A stretch of DNA of 16,210 nucleotides from Phycisphaerae bacterium (GCA_030432455.1 JAUIHC010000015.1:1-16210), one strand, 5' to 3'; counted from the first letter of the stretch, positions 7,305-13,856 are shown. Translations and numbers: made by a program. The notes: generated by a model not told the origin, from the letters alone.

Positions 7305-8095
7305 TCGTTCCCGGGGTCGAACCGGCCACAACGGACCGCCGTCCGGAACGCCAGTCCGACCATCGCGGCCCCGATTCAGGGCCGTTCGCGAGCGAGACTG
7401 CGAGTCAGTCGGACTGTGTGAGCCCGACACCCTGAGGAGCACGCTCCTCGACAACCGGATCCGGACGAGCTCGGCGTGAAGACCACCCGAGACCGACTCC
7501 CCCAAGACCCTGTCTCGGGCGTCCCGACGGATCCGACCAGAAACGATGTGCCCCACGCCTTGCGTCGTCTTTTGCGATGACCGCTGCTGGTCACATGGAG
7601 CCTGTCGCCGGGCTCGGCCGTCGGGCCGGCGACCTGCAGAACGGCAGTGCCTCGGCACGCCACTCCCGAAGTGCTTCGGCACGCGACTCTCGACGTGCTT
7701 CGGCACGCGACTCTCAAGGAACCGGCATCGTGCCGGCCTCGAACTCGACCGTGTCGCTCGGAGGAGACGACTTCCGAGCCTGTGTGAAGACATCCGAAGC
7801 ATCGCTCCGCCACGACGCGCTTCGGAACTCCCCCCCGACTCCCCGTCCTTCGATCGCATACCGATCGCCGATCATCAAGGAGCGGTGGACTGCTTGGAAA
7901 AGGGGCCTGGCGGTCGGACGACATGGATCGTTCCGACCGACCGCCGAGGCCGAAACGGTGGGGGTCGGGCGTTCGCCCGGTCCCACCCGGTACCGACCGC
8001 GATGGAGTGAACGCTCGTCGGTGCCGAACTCACAAAGACTTCAGGGCGTGACGGCCCTGGAGTTCGACCGGTGAATACAGGCCCGATCACGGGCC
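7305..8095 (+). ncRNA. Candidate large structured RNA (or very long 5' leader of the gene at 8113)
   Basis: About 800 bp have no convincing protein gene: all long open frames read as Arg/Ser/Pro-rich strings. Instead there is a hairpin roughly every 30-60 nt. Stems seen: 7332-7345, 7366-7384, 7396-7410 (GACTG/CAGTC), 7434-7449, 7486-7493 with 7512-7519, 7578-7593, 7604-7611 with 7626-7633, three tandem tetraloop hairpins in 7647-7706, 7722-7736, 7756-7764 with 7771-7779, 7793-7800 with 7819-7826, 7912-7938 (10 bp with one bulge), 7961-7984 (10 bp, GTTC loop), 7989-7997 with 8017-8025, and 8037-8064 (11 bp). Non-Watson-Crick pairs (7964-7981, 7965-7980, 7991-8023, 8041-8060, 7763-7772) are G-U on the plus strand and would be A-C mismatches on the minus strand, so the RNA is probably plus-strand. 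I do not recognise tmRNA, SRP RNA, 6S RNA or an intron in it. Confidence 0.5.
7647..7718 (+). repeat. Three tandem 24-bp repeats, each with a tetraloop hairpin
   Basis: Units start at 7647, 7671 and 7695. Each begins GTGC-(C/T)TCG-GCAC, a 4-bp stem with a CUCG or UUCG loop closed by C-G, followed by a 12-nt spacer of the type GC(C/G)ACTC(C/T)C plus three variable bases. Units two and three share 21 identical bases. Another hairpin, CCGGCA-TCG-TGCCGG (7722-7736), follows directly. UUCG loops are stable only on the plus strand. Confidence 0.8.
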
Positions 8096-8103
8096 GGGAA
8101 GGA
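8080..8103 (+). promoter_or_regulatory. Hairpin abutting the Shine-Dalgarno of the gene at 8113
   Basis: GGCCCG (8080-8085), ATCA loop, CGGGCC (8090-8095) is a perfect stem that ends exactly where the Shine-Dalgarno GGGAAGGA (8096-8103) begins; the ATG at 8113 follows after 9 nt. Such placement could modulate ribosome access. Confidence 0.5.
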
Positions 8104-8112
8104 CCCATCACC

Positions 8113-8682
8113 ATGTCGCTCGCGTCAGGCAAGACCACGTCGCTTCAGGCCTACACCATGCTCGTCTACCGGAAGCCGCTGCATCCGGAGTTCTTCGGCA
8201 TCGAGGGACGTCGCCGAATCGACGGTCCCGAGTTCGAGTTCGAGGGCTGGGTGTTCCCGGGCGGCCAGGTCGCCCGGTTCCAGACCGGCAACATCACCAT
8301 CTGCGAGGTCGTGACCGATCAGGTCGAGAACCTCCCCGAGAAGGGGCTCGCCGCCAACCTGCCGTGCGCGGGGGAGCGGGACTTCGAGAAGGCGTTCGGA
8401 GACGTGGCCACCTACATGACCACGATGCAGACCGAGACCCTCTCGGATCACCTCTACGAGTCGACCTACCGGGAGATGCTCGAGTACGCCCGGGCCTCGA
8501 ACGCCCTCATCCACATCCCGCAGCGGGCCGACGGACGGAAGGAGATGTCGGTGCTCGACATCCAGCGATCCCGGTCCGAGGTGCACGTGCAGGGCTACCA
8601 CCTGCGGGCCGACTGCGGCCTCGTGCTCCGGACCCAGTCACTGTTCCGACTCGGGGTCGACGAGATCGAGGAAGAGGAATAG
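8113..8682 (+). CDS. Conserved-looking hypothetical protein with acidic C-terminus
   Basis: I do not recognise this 189-residue protein. It looks soluble, with no signal peptide or membrane segment, mixed alpha/beta character (YTMLVYRKPLHPEF, then GWVFPGGQVARFQTGNITICEVV and ALIHIPQ near the middle) and a strongly acidic end (DEIEEEE). Cysteines are scattered and form no metal motif. The ATG at 8113 is chosen because GGGAAGGA lies 9 nt upstream; a GTG at 8071 in the same frame would make the preceding hairpin coding and has no good ribosome-binding site. Codon use matches its neighbours. It follows the 0.8-kb hairpin-rich region and may be expressed from the same transcript. The stop codon is embedded in a 16-bp tandem repeat. 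Confidence 0.8.
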   Translation: MSLASGKTTSLQAYTMLVYRKPLHPEFFGIEGRRRIDGPEFEFEGWVFPGGQVARFQTGNITICEVVTDQVENLPEKGLAANLPCAGERDFEKAFGDVATYMTTMQTETLSDHLYESTYREMLEYARASNALIHIPQRADGRKEMSVLDIQRSRSEVHVQGYHLRADCGLVLRTQSLFRLGVDEIEEEE

Positions 8683-8744
8683 GGTCGACCAGGAACAGGG
8701 TCGAACAGGAACAGGGTCGAAGAGGAACAGGGAGGAAGAGAAGC
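8681..8744 (+). repeat. 16-bp tandem repeat across the stop codon
   Basis: Three units of AGGGTCGA(C/A)(C/G)AGGAAC start at 8681, 8697 and 8713, followed by a degenerate fourth (from 8729). The first unit overlaps the TAG stop (8680-8682) of the hypothetical gene. The repeats are purine-rich on the plus strand. Confidence 0.8.
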
Positions 8745-8795
8745 AACGTTCCCGCGGCGGGCAACCTCTCCGCCGCCAATCACGAATCGACCGCC

Positions 8796-8838
8796 CGCGG
8801 CGGCCCGCCTTCTCGCAAGGCCGGGCCGCCGCGTCTTT
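8796..8838 (+). terminator. Strong Rho-independent terminator
   Basis: CGCGGCGGCCCG plus CCTT (8796-8811), loop CTCGC, then AAGG, one bulged C (8821) and CGGGCCGCCGCG (8822-8833), followed by TCTTT. The 16-bp stem ends the hypothetical gene's transcript. A smaller hairpin, GCGGCGG with CCGCCGC (8754-8776), precedes it. Confidence 0.8.
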
Positions 8839-8865
8839 CCCCCGACATCACCCCCGAGGGCGTTG

Positions 8866-8873
8866 GGTAGCAT
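8866..8873 (+). promoter_or_regulatory. -10 element GGTAGCAT of the glycosylase gene
   Basis: GGTAGCAT ends 7 nt before the ATG at 8881, placing the expected transcription start at that codon. It is identical to the element before the oxidoreductase. No good -35 is seen at normal spacing. Confidence 0.5.
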
Positions 8874-8880
8874 GGGTGCC

Positions 8881-9771
8881 ATGAGCCGATCCGCTCCAGA
8901 TCCGTCGCGCCGACTCGCCGCAGCGATGGTCGAGACGGACCTGCTGCTGGGCGTGGATGCGGTCCCGGTGGGGCCGGCGATCGACGCTCTCGGGGGCGAT
9001 GATCCGGGCTCGCCCACCCCCGAGGCGACGCCCCCGCGGACCCCCACCGAGAGCCCGCCGACCAGTCCTCCCACCAGACCGCCGACCCGGCCGACCTCGT
9101 CCCGGCCGACGATCACAGCCGCGTCAGCGACCGGCGGAGACGGCACCGCCGGTCCACTGATCACCGGCCTTCCCCCGCAGACGCTGACCGGAACGAACGC
9201 CGCGGACCGTCTCGCGGCCATCCGCGAGCACCACGCCGCCCACTGCCCGTTGTGCCGGACCGCCGACGACGCACGCTCGATCGTCTTCGGGGAAGGCCAT
9301 CCGGAGGCGGATCTCGTCTTCGTCGGAGAGGCGCCGGGCGAACACGAGGACCGGGAAGGCCGACCGTTCGTCGGGCCGGCGGGGGAGTTGCTCGACCGCA
9401 TGATCGGAGCGCTCGGACTCGATCGATCGCAGGTGTACATCACCACCGTCGTCAAGACCCGGCCCCGCGAGAACCGCACGCCTCGACCGGACGAGGCCGC
9501 CACCTGCGGCCCGTGGCTCGCGAACGAGTTGCTGGCGGTGCGTCCGAAGGCGATCGTCGCACTCGGCGGAACCCCGGCGAAACACCTGCTCCAGACCTCG
9601 ACGGGCATCACCCGTCTCCGGGGCGAGTGGGGTGGCTGCCGGATCGCCGACACCGACTTCCCCGTGCTGCCGACCTTCCACCCCGCGTTCGTGCTGCAGC
9701 AGTACACCACCGAGGTGCGGGCCGCGGTGTGGCAGGATCTGCAGGAGGCGAAGGCGCGGACCGAGGCCTGA
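8881..9771 (+). CDS. Uracil-DNA glycosylase, family 4-like
   Basis: This enzyme class removes uracil from DNA to start base excision repair. In the 296-residue product the first catalytic motif is GEAPGEHEDREGRPFVG (from 149), with AGELLDRM after it, and the second motif is HPAFV (His267). Family 4 enzymes hold a 4Fe-4S cluster with a CxxC pair and two later cysteines. Here the pair is CPLC (Cys122, Cys125) and the last ligand is Cys209, but the KCRP cysteine is Thr193 (VVKTRPREN), so a normal cluster lacks one ligand. Residues from about 45 to 85 are a Pro/Thr/Ser/Arg linker joining a short N-terminal helix to the catalytic domain. The ATG at 8881 fits a leaderless mRNA; 8872 (ATG) and 8863 (TTG) are alternatives overlapping the -10 element. 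It converges with dtd 25 bp downstream. Confidence 0.9.
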   Translation: MSRSAPDPSRRLAAAMVETDLLLGVDAVPVGPAIDALGGDDPGSPTPEATPPRTPTESPPTSPPTRPPTRPTSSRPTITAASATGGDGTAGPLITGLPPQTLTGTNAADRLAAIREHHAAHCPLCRTADDARSIVFGEGHPEADLVFVGEAPGEHEDREGRPFVGPAGELLDRMIGALGLDRSQVYITTVVKTRPRENRTPRPDEAATCGPWLANELLAVRPKAIVALGGTPAKHLLQTSTGITRLRGEWGGCRIADTDFPVLPTFHPAFVLQQYTTEVRAAVWQDLQEAKARTEA

Positions 9772-9796
9772 ACGGCCCTCACGCCCGGCGAGACGA

Positions 9797-10249
9797 TCAG
9801 CCGCCGTCGCGTCGAGAGTCGAGCAGGATCGTCACCGGCCCGTCGTTCTCCAGCCGCACCAGCATGTCCGCCCCGAACCGTCCGGTCTCGACGAGCAGGC
9901 CGAGGTTCCGCAGCGCCGCCGCCGTCTCCTCGACCATCGGCGCCGCCACCTCGGGCGGAGCCGCCTGAACGAACGACGGACGGTTGCCGCGGCGGGCGTC
10001 GCCCAGCAGCGTGAACTGGCTCACGAGCAGGATGCCTCCTCCGGCCGCGGCGACATCGAGGTTCATCCTTCCCTCGTCGTCGCGGAAGATCCGCAGACCG
10101 GCGAGTTTCCGCACCATCCACGCCCGATCGGACGCCGTGTCGCCGACCTCGACGCCGAGGAGCACGAGCAGACCGCCGCCCACGCGACCCACGATCCGCC
10201 CCTCGACCTCGACCGAGGCGGCCCGCACCCGTTGAACGACCGCCCGCAC
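9797..10249 (-). CDS. dtd: D-aminoacyl-tRNA deacylase
   Basis: DTD hydrolyses D-amino acids (and glycine mischarged on tRNA-Ala) from tRNAs, keeping protein synthesis homochiral. The 150-residue product is full length, begins MRAVVQRVRAASVEV, and holds the two active-site signatures SQFTL (77-81) and NDGPVT (135-140, with the cross-subunit Gly-Pro), plus RRGNRPSF. The start is GTG at 10249, fixed by the family's N-terminus. It lies 6 bp after the MEMO-like gene's stop with no evident Shine-Dalgarno, so it is probably translated by coupling from the same mRNA. Confidence 0.95.
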   Translation of the reverse strand: MRAVVQRVRAASVEVEGRIVGRVGGGLLVLLGVEVGDTASDRAWMVRKLAGLRIFRDDEGRMNLDVAAAGGGILLVSQFTLLGDARRGNRPSFVQAAPPEVAAPMVEETAAALRNLGLLVETGRFGADMLVRLENDGPVTILLDSRRDGG

Positions 10250-10255
10250 GCCGGG

Positions 10256-11566
10256 TCAGTCGGCAAGCAGAGCGACGGCGGCGCAGGACACCAGCGCCAT
10301 GCCCTTCTCATCGACCGCCTGTCGATAGTCGAGCAGTTCGACCTCGTCGGCGCCCGCGAGCCGCATGGTCGCCGCCATGTTGCCGATCGAACACCAGCGG
10401 GTCGGGTTCTTGCACCACTCCATCGCCTCGAGGAAGCCTGCGGTGTCGTTGGAGACGACGCGGGCGAGATGCTCGCGGTCGTGCCGTTCGACCTCCACGC
10501 GACGGGCCTCGTCCACGGGCTTCGGCTCGCCGAACTGCGGACCGACGTGCGAGAGATCCGCCGAAGAGACGAAGAACGTCCGGCCGCCGACCTCGCCCAG
10601 CACCGACTCGAGCGCCTCGACGAACTCGCCGTGCGAGACGCGGGCGCCGTCCTCGGCGATCATCGGGACCAAGGGATCCGGCAGCAGCGCCGCCACCACC
10701 GGCACCTCGCCGAAGAGATGACGGATCCACGGCAGATGCAGTTCGATCGAATGCTCGGGCAGCAGGTCGAGCTCGTCCTTGAAGAGCCGCTCCCCGAGAC
10801 GCTCCTCCAGCTTCGCGAGCACATCCCGATCGGGGTGCAGGCGTCCCAGCGGCGTCTCGAACCCCAGGCGGGACATCACCACGCCGTCGCCGAGACCGAC
10901 ATGGTTGGTGCCGAGCACCACCACGCGATCGGGCGGCTTCGCACCGACCCAGCCCCGATATCCGTCCGCGTAGACCCCGGCCCCACGGGCGTAGTCGAGG
11001 TGGGGGACCACGAGCCCGCGGATCTCCTTGTCGAACTCGGGATCCTCGGCAGCCTCCAGCCAGTGTTCCAGCTGGGTGGTCGCCAGTTCGGCCGCCCAGG
11101 CATCCCGGGCCGCGGGATCCTCGGGCGGCTCACCGCCACCGGCGGCCTGATGGGCCATCTGGACCAGACTCGCCGCCACCCGGATGGGGAACGCGCCGTG
11201 CTCGGCGAGCTTCTCGGCCACCTGCCGCTCGTAGTTCTCGAAGGTCGGCCCCCAGAGCAGTCCGAACTTGTCCATCTGCTCGACGAGGGACTCGATCTGC
11301 CGGGCCGCCTCCGCGAGGTGGGTGTCACGCTCGGGATCGTCCTCCCGGACGAGGCGACCCGCGATCTCCGGGACGGTCAGCGAGCCGTCGAAGAGCTGCA
11401 CCACCCCCAGAGCCTGGGGGGGGATCACCATCGTCTGCTGGATCAGCATCGAGGGATCTCGGAGGGCGACGAACTGCTTGCCCTCGTTCTGCACCGGCAG
11501 CGGCTGCACGGGGCGGGCGTGGGGGCGGATCAGATGCTCGGGACGCTCGGTGGTTTCGGTGGACAT
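10256..11566 (-). CDS. amrB: MEMO-like protein (AmmeMemoRadiSam system protein B type) with extra N-terminal domain
   Basis: The C-terminal part of the 436-residue protein (from about 184) is a MEMO domain, related to class III extradiol dioxygenases: VPHLDYARG (His189), GTNHVG (His222), LPEHSIELHLPWI (His272), SSADLSH (His340) and WCSIGN (Cys392). The His189, His272 and Cys392 positions correspond to the metal ligands proposed for human MEMO1. In many prokaryotes MEMO is encoded with an AMMECR1 protein and a radical SAM protein; neither is visible here. Residues 1-183 are an added helical region; LFDGSLTVPEIAGRLVRED (from 58) resembles a PqqD or winged-helix-like segment. The ATG at 11566 lies 7 nt after a GGTAGACT element and has no Shine-Dalgarno. 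First gene of a two-gene unit with dtd; function unknown. Confidence 0.88.
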   Translation of the reverse strand: MSTETTERPEHLIRPHARPVQPLPVQNEGKQFVALRDPSMLIQQTMVIPPQALGVVQLFDGSLTVPEIAGRLVREDDPERDTHLAEAARQIESLVEQMDKFGLLWGPTFENYERQVAEKLAEHGAFPIRVAASLVQMAHQAAGGGEPPEDPAARDAWAAELATTQLEHWLEAAEDPEFDKEIRGLVVPHLDYARGAGVYADGYRGWVGAKPPDRVVVLGTNHVGLGDGVVMSRLGFETPLGRLHPDRDVLAKLEERLGERLFKDELDLLPEHSIELHLPWIRHLFGEVPVVAALLPDPLVPMIAEDGARVSHGEFVEALESVLGEVGGRTFFVSSADLSHVGPQFGEPKPVDEARRVEVERHDREHLARVVSNDTAGFLEAMEWCKNPTRWCSIGNMAATMRLAGADEVELLDYRQAVDEKGMALVSCAAVALLAD

Positions 11567-11573
11567 TCCGGGG

Positions 11574-11581
11574 AGTCTACC
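11574..11581 (-). promoter_or_regulatory. -10 element GGTAGACT of the MEMO-dtd unit
   Basis: On the minus strand GGTAGACT ends 7 nt before the ATG at 11566, the same geometry as the two GGTAGCAT elements. A -35 is not recognisable. Confidence 0.5.
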
Positions 11582-11662
11582 GCTCCCGGAAAGGGGGGCT
11601 CCGGACCGGGACGTTCGTTCCTCGTGAGTTCGGCCGAGGGCTGCGGTTCCGAGCGCGAGCGA

Positions 11663-11670
11663 GGTATCAT
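11663..11670 (+). promoter_or_regulatory. -10 element GGTATCAT of the lipoprotein gene
   Basis: GGTATCAT matches the shared GGTAnnnT form, but here lies about 320 bp before the start codon, predicting a leader of about 315 nt. It is divergent from the MEMO-dtd promoter about 80 bp away. No clear -35. Confidence 0.4.
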
Positions 11671-11692
11671 GCCGGACCGATTTTCGGACGCA

Positions 11693-11888
11693 CCGGACGA
11701 ATCGCGGCCGATCGACGACCAGCCGGTCCACTTCCGGCGATCGGGCTCGATTCCTCGTCCGGAATGGCCGAGGAGCGGGTTCCGGCGGCGTGCCCGTCGG
11801 TGCGTCAGCAGCCGGCAGGGGGCGTCCGGCCGAGTCGTGGTGAACGCCCCCCGGATTCCCGTGTCGACGCGGGGATTCGTGGAATCCC
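11693..11888 (+). promoter_or_regulatory. Structured leader of the DUF1573-ankyrin gene
   Basis: No protein gene fits 11671-11992. Three nested stems make one rod: CCGGACGA (11693-11700) with TCGTCCGG (11755-11762), CCGATCG (11708-11714) with CGATCGG (11738-11744), and GCCGG (11722-11726) with CCGGC (11734-11738, sharing one base with the middle stem). Then GGGGGCGT (11818-11825) pairs with ACGCCCCC (11844-11851), and GGGATTC (11872-11878), GTG loop, GAATCCC (11882-11888) forms a third hairpin. All listed stems are perfect. The leader may be a regulatory RNA element; orientation is supported only by the gene downstream. Confidence 0.45.
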
Positions 11889-11992
11889 GAACCGTCGGGA
11901 TCGTTCGACGTCCGAAACCTCGTGAACCGCTCGACCCGTCGACTCGAACCGAGCATTCCCACGTGTCCAGGCCACTTCGAGAGGCAACATCG

Positions 11993-13762
11993 ATGAACAC
12001 CCCAGACCTGTCCCTTCGACGCGTCGCCGTCCCGGCCCTGCTCCTGATCGCGCTCACCGGCTGCGACCAGTCGGGAGACCAGACCGCCAAGACGCCCGCC
12101 ACGCCGTCGACCGAGGTCGCCGATGCCTCGTCGAAGTCCACCGCCGACGCGACGGCGACCAAGCCGACGCCCGCGGGCACCGAGCTGCAGAAGTCGATCT
12201 CGACGGCGGAGAGCGGCTTCACCACCGCCGCCTCGCAGCCCGCCGCCGCGGGCAAGGGCAAGGGTGACACCGCCCCGACGATCGCCTCGATCGCCGCGCC
12301 CGCCGACGCCACCTCCATCGACGTCACCCTCGACCCCCCGAAGCTCGACCTCGGCATCATGCAGCCGGGCGTCCCCAAGACCGGCACCGTCACGATCACC
12401 AACAACGGCAGCGAGCCGATCCAGATCAAGAAGGCCGTCGCCAGCTGCGGTTGCACGACCCCGACCTGGCCCAAGGAGCCCATCGCCCCCGGCGAGACCG
12501 CCGAGCTCGAGATCACGCTCAAGCCCTCCCTCAAGCAGGGCCAGCGCCTCAGCAAGCGGGTCACCCTCCAGATGGTCTCGGGAGCACCCCAGGTCATCGC
12601 GGTCGAGGGCGAGGTCGGCCTCTTCGTGAAGGTCGAACCCGACTTCCTCGACGCCTCGAAGAAGGACATCGAGGGCCAGGGCGTCATCGTCCTTGAGTCC
12701 GCCGATGAGACCCCGTTCATGATCATCTCCGCCGATCCGCCGGTCGTGACCGGTCTCGGCGACGAGAAGGCGCTCACCCACGAGATCGCGATGGACTGGG
12801 ACGCGTGGGAGACCGCAGGTCGCCGCCCGGCGATCAAGTTCACCACCGACCACCCCAACGCCCCCGAGCTCAGCGTGACCGTTCGTCGCGCGATCAGCCG
12901 CGACAAGCCGCTGCCTCCCTCGAGCGTGGTGGACCGCCCGGTCGCCAGCAAGCTCGTGGCGTCCGCCCAGGGCAACGACGTCGACGGCGTCAAGCGGGCG
13001 ATCGAGGCCGGTGACAAGATGGACGCGTCGTCGCTCGGCGGCATGACCGCCCTGCACTGGGCCGCGAAGAACGGCAACGGCGAGATCGTCGGACTCCTGC
13101 TCGAGGCCGGTGCCGATGTGAACGCGGGCAACAAGGTCGGCAAGACCCCGGTGGCGCTCGCCGCCGAGAACGGCCAGATCGAGGTCCTTCGCACCCTCGT
13201 GGAGAAGGGCGGCAGCGTCGAGTCGGTCGACGAGATCGGCGGCACGCCGCTGCTCTGGGCCGCGGCGCTCTCCAAGAACCCCGAGACCGTGGCGTTCCTG
13301 ATCGAGAATGGCGCGAACGTCAATGTCGTGGACAGCAACGGCATGACGCCGCTCATCTGGGCCGCCGGCATCGGTCGCCCCGAGGCGGTCGGCCTGCTCA
13401 TCGAGAAGGGTGCCGATCTCGAGGTCGTCGAGATGCACCAGAAGGAGACCGCGCTCATGCGGGCCGCCCGCATCGGCAGCGCCGAGAGCCTCGCCCGCAT
13501 CCTCGCCGCCGGTCCGGATCTCGAGAAGGCCAACATGCTCGGCCAGACCGCGATGATCATCGCCGCCGCCTCGGCTCCGGTCGAGAAGCTTCAGGCCATG
13601 GTCGAGGCGGGGGCCGACCTCGGCGCCCGCGACACCCGCGGCTGGTCGGTTCTGGATCACGCCCGGGCCCGCACCGACGCGAATCGGGCCGCGGTCATCG
13701 AGTTCCTCACCGAGAAGGCCCCGGCCGAGGTGCGGGACGCCGACCCGATCGTGGGCGGCTGA
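11993..13762 (+). CDS. Lipoprotein with DUF1573 and ankyrin repeats
   Basis: The 589-residue protein starts with a lipoprotein signal (RR, hydrophobic VAVPALLLIA, lipobox LTGC, lipidated Cys24), then a Ser/Thr/Ala/Lys-rich flexible segment to about 105. Residues 112-205 are a DUF1573 (immunoglobulin-like, ASPM/SPD-2/Hydin-like) domain: LDLGIMQPG, TNNGSEPIQI, the hallmark SCGCTTP (151-157) and IAPGETAELEI. A second beta-rich part runs to about 300. Ankyrin repeats follow, near 350-379, 383-412, 417-446, 450-479, 484-513, 517-546 and a cap to 575, with motifs such as MTALHWAAKNGN and GGTPLLWAA. Position +2 after the lipid Cys is Asp, which in E. coli favours inner-membrane retention. GAGAGG (11979-11984) lies 8 nt before the ATG. 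It is probably a surface or periplasmic protein-binding scaffold; partner unknown. Confidence 0.9.
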   Translation: MNTPDLSLRRVAVPALLLIALTGCDQSGDQTAKTPATPSTEVADASSKSTADATATKPTPAGTELQKSISTAESGFTTAASQPAAAGKGKGDTAPTIASIAAPADATSIDVTLDPPKLDLGIMQPGVPKTGTVTITNNGSEPIQIKKAVASCGCTTPTWPKEPIAPGETAELEITLKPSLKQGQRLSKRVTLQMVSGAPQVIAVEGEVGLFVKVEPDFLDASKKDIEGQGVIVLESADETPFMIISADPPVVTGLGDEKALTHEIAMDWDAWETAGRRPAIKFTTDHPNAPELSVTVRRAISRDKPLPPSSVVDRPVASKLVASAQGNDVDGVKRAIEAGDKMDASSLGGMTALHWAAKNGNGEIVGLLLEAGADVNAGNKVGKTPVALAAENGQIEVLRTLVEKGGSVESVDEIGGTPLLWAAALSKNPETVAFLIENGANVNVVDSNGMTPLIWAAGIGRPEAVGLLIEKGADLEVVEMHQKETALMRAARIGSAESLARILAAGPDLEKANMLGQTAMIIAAASAPVEKLQAMVEAGADLGARDTRGWSVLDHARARTDANRAAVIEFLTEKAPAEVRDADPIVGG

Positions 13763-13792
13763 CCTCCCGACCGCGACCATCCCGCACATGTC

Positions 13793-13831
13793 CACCGCCC
13801 GTCGGAGTCGATCCGGCGGGCGGTGTCCTTT
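13793..13831 (+). terminator. Terminator after the ankyrin lipoprotein gene
   Basis: CACCGCCCG (13793-13801) pairs perfectly with CGGGCGGTG (13817-13825) across a 15-nt loop, followed by TCCTTT. The T-tract overlaps the -35 of the next promoter. Confidence 0.7.
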
Positions 13832-13856
13832 GGAATCGTGGCGGACTCGATACGAT
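13829..13856 (+). promoter_or_regulatory. Probable promoter of the M32 carboxypeptidase
   Basis: TTTGGA (13829-13834), a 16-bp spacer and TACGAT (13851-13856) fit a sigma-70 promoter, predicting a leader of about 45 nt. No Shine-Dalgarno is evident before the ATG at 13908. Confidence 0.5.

Noticed and set aside
7647..7718. CRISPR array
   Set aside because: The period is only 24 bp with near-identical spacers, three units, and no cas genes; these are tandem hairpin repeats.
7577..8074. Protein gene on the plus strand in the hairpin region
   Set aside because: The translation is Ser/Arg/Ala-rich with an eight-residue repeat created by the 24-bp DNA repeat; there is no Shine-Dalgarno and no coding-like composition.
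7291..8112. tmRNA, SRP RNA, 6S RNA or group I/II intron
   Set aside because: No tag-peptide reading frame or tRNA-like T-arm end, no SRP GGAAG core, no intron domain V sequence recognised.
9632..11992. Plus-strand open frame extending the lipoprotein gene upstream
   Set aside because: It runs antisense through dtd and the MEMO gene; the real start at 11993 has a Shine-Dalgarno and a lipoprotein signal.
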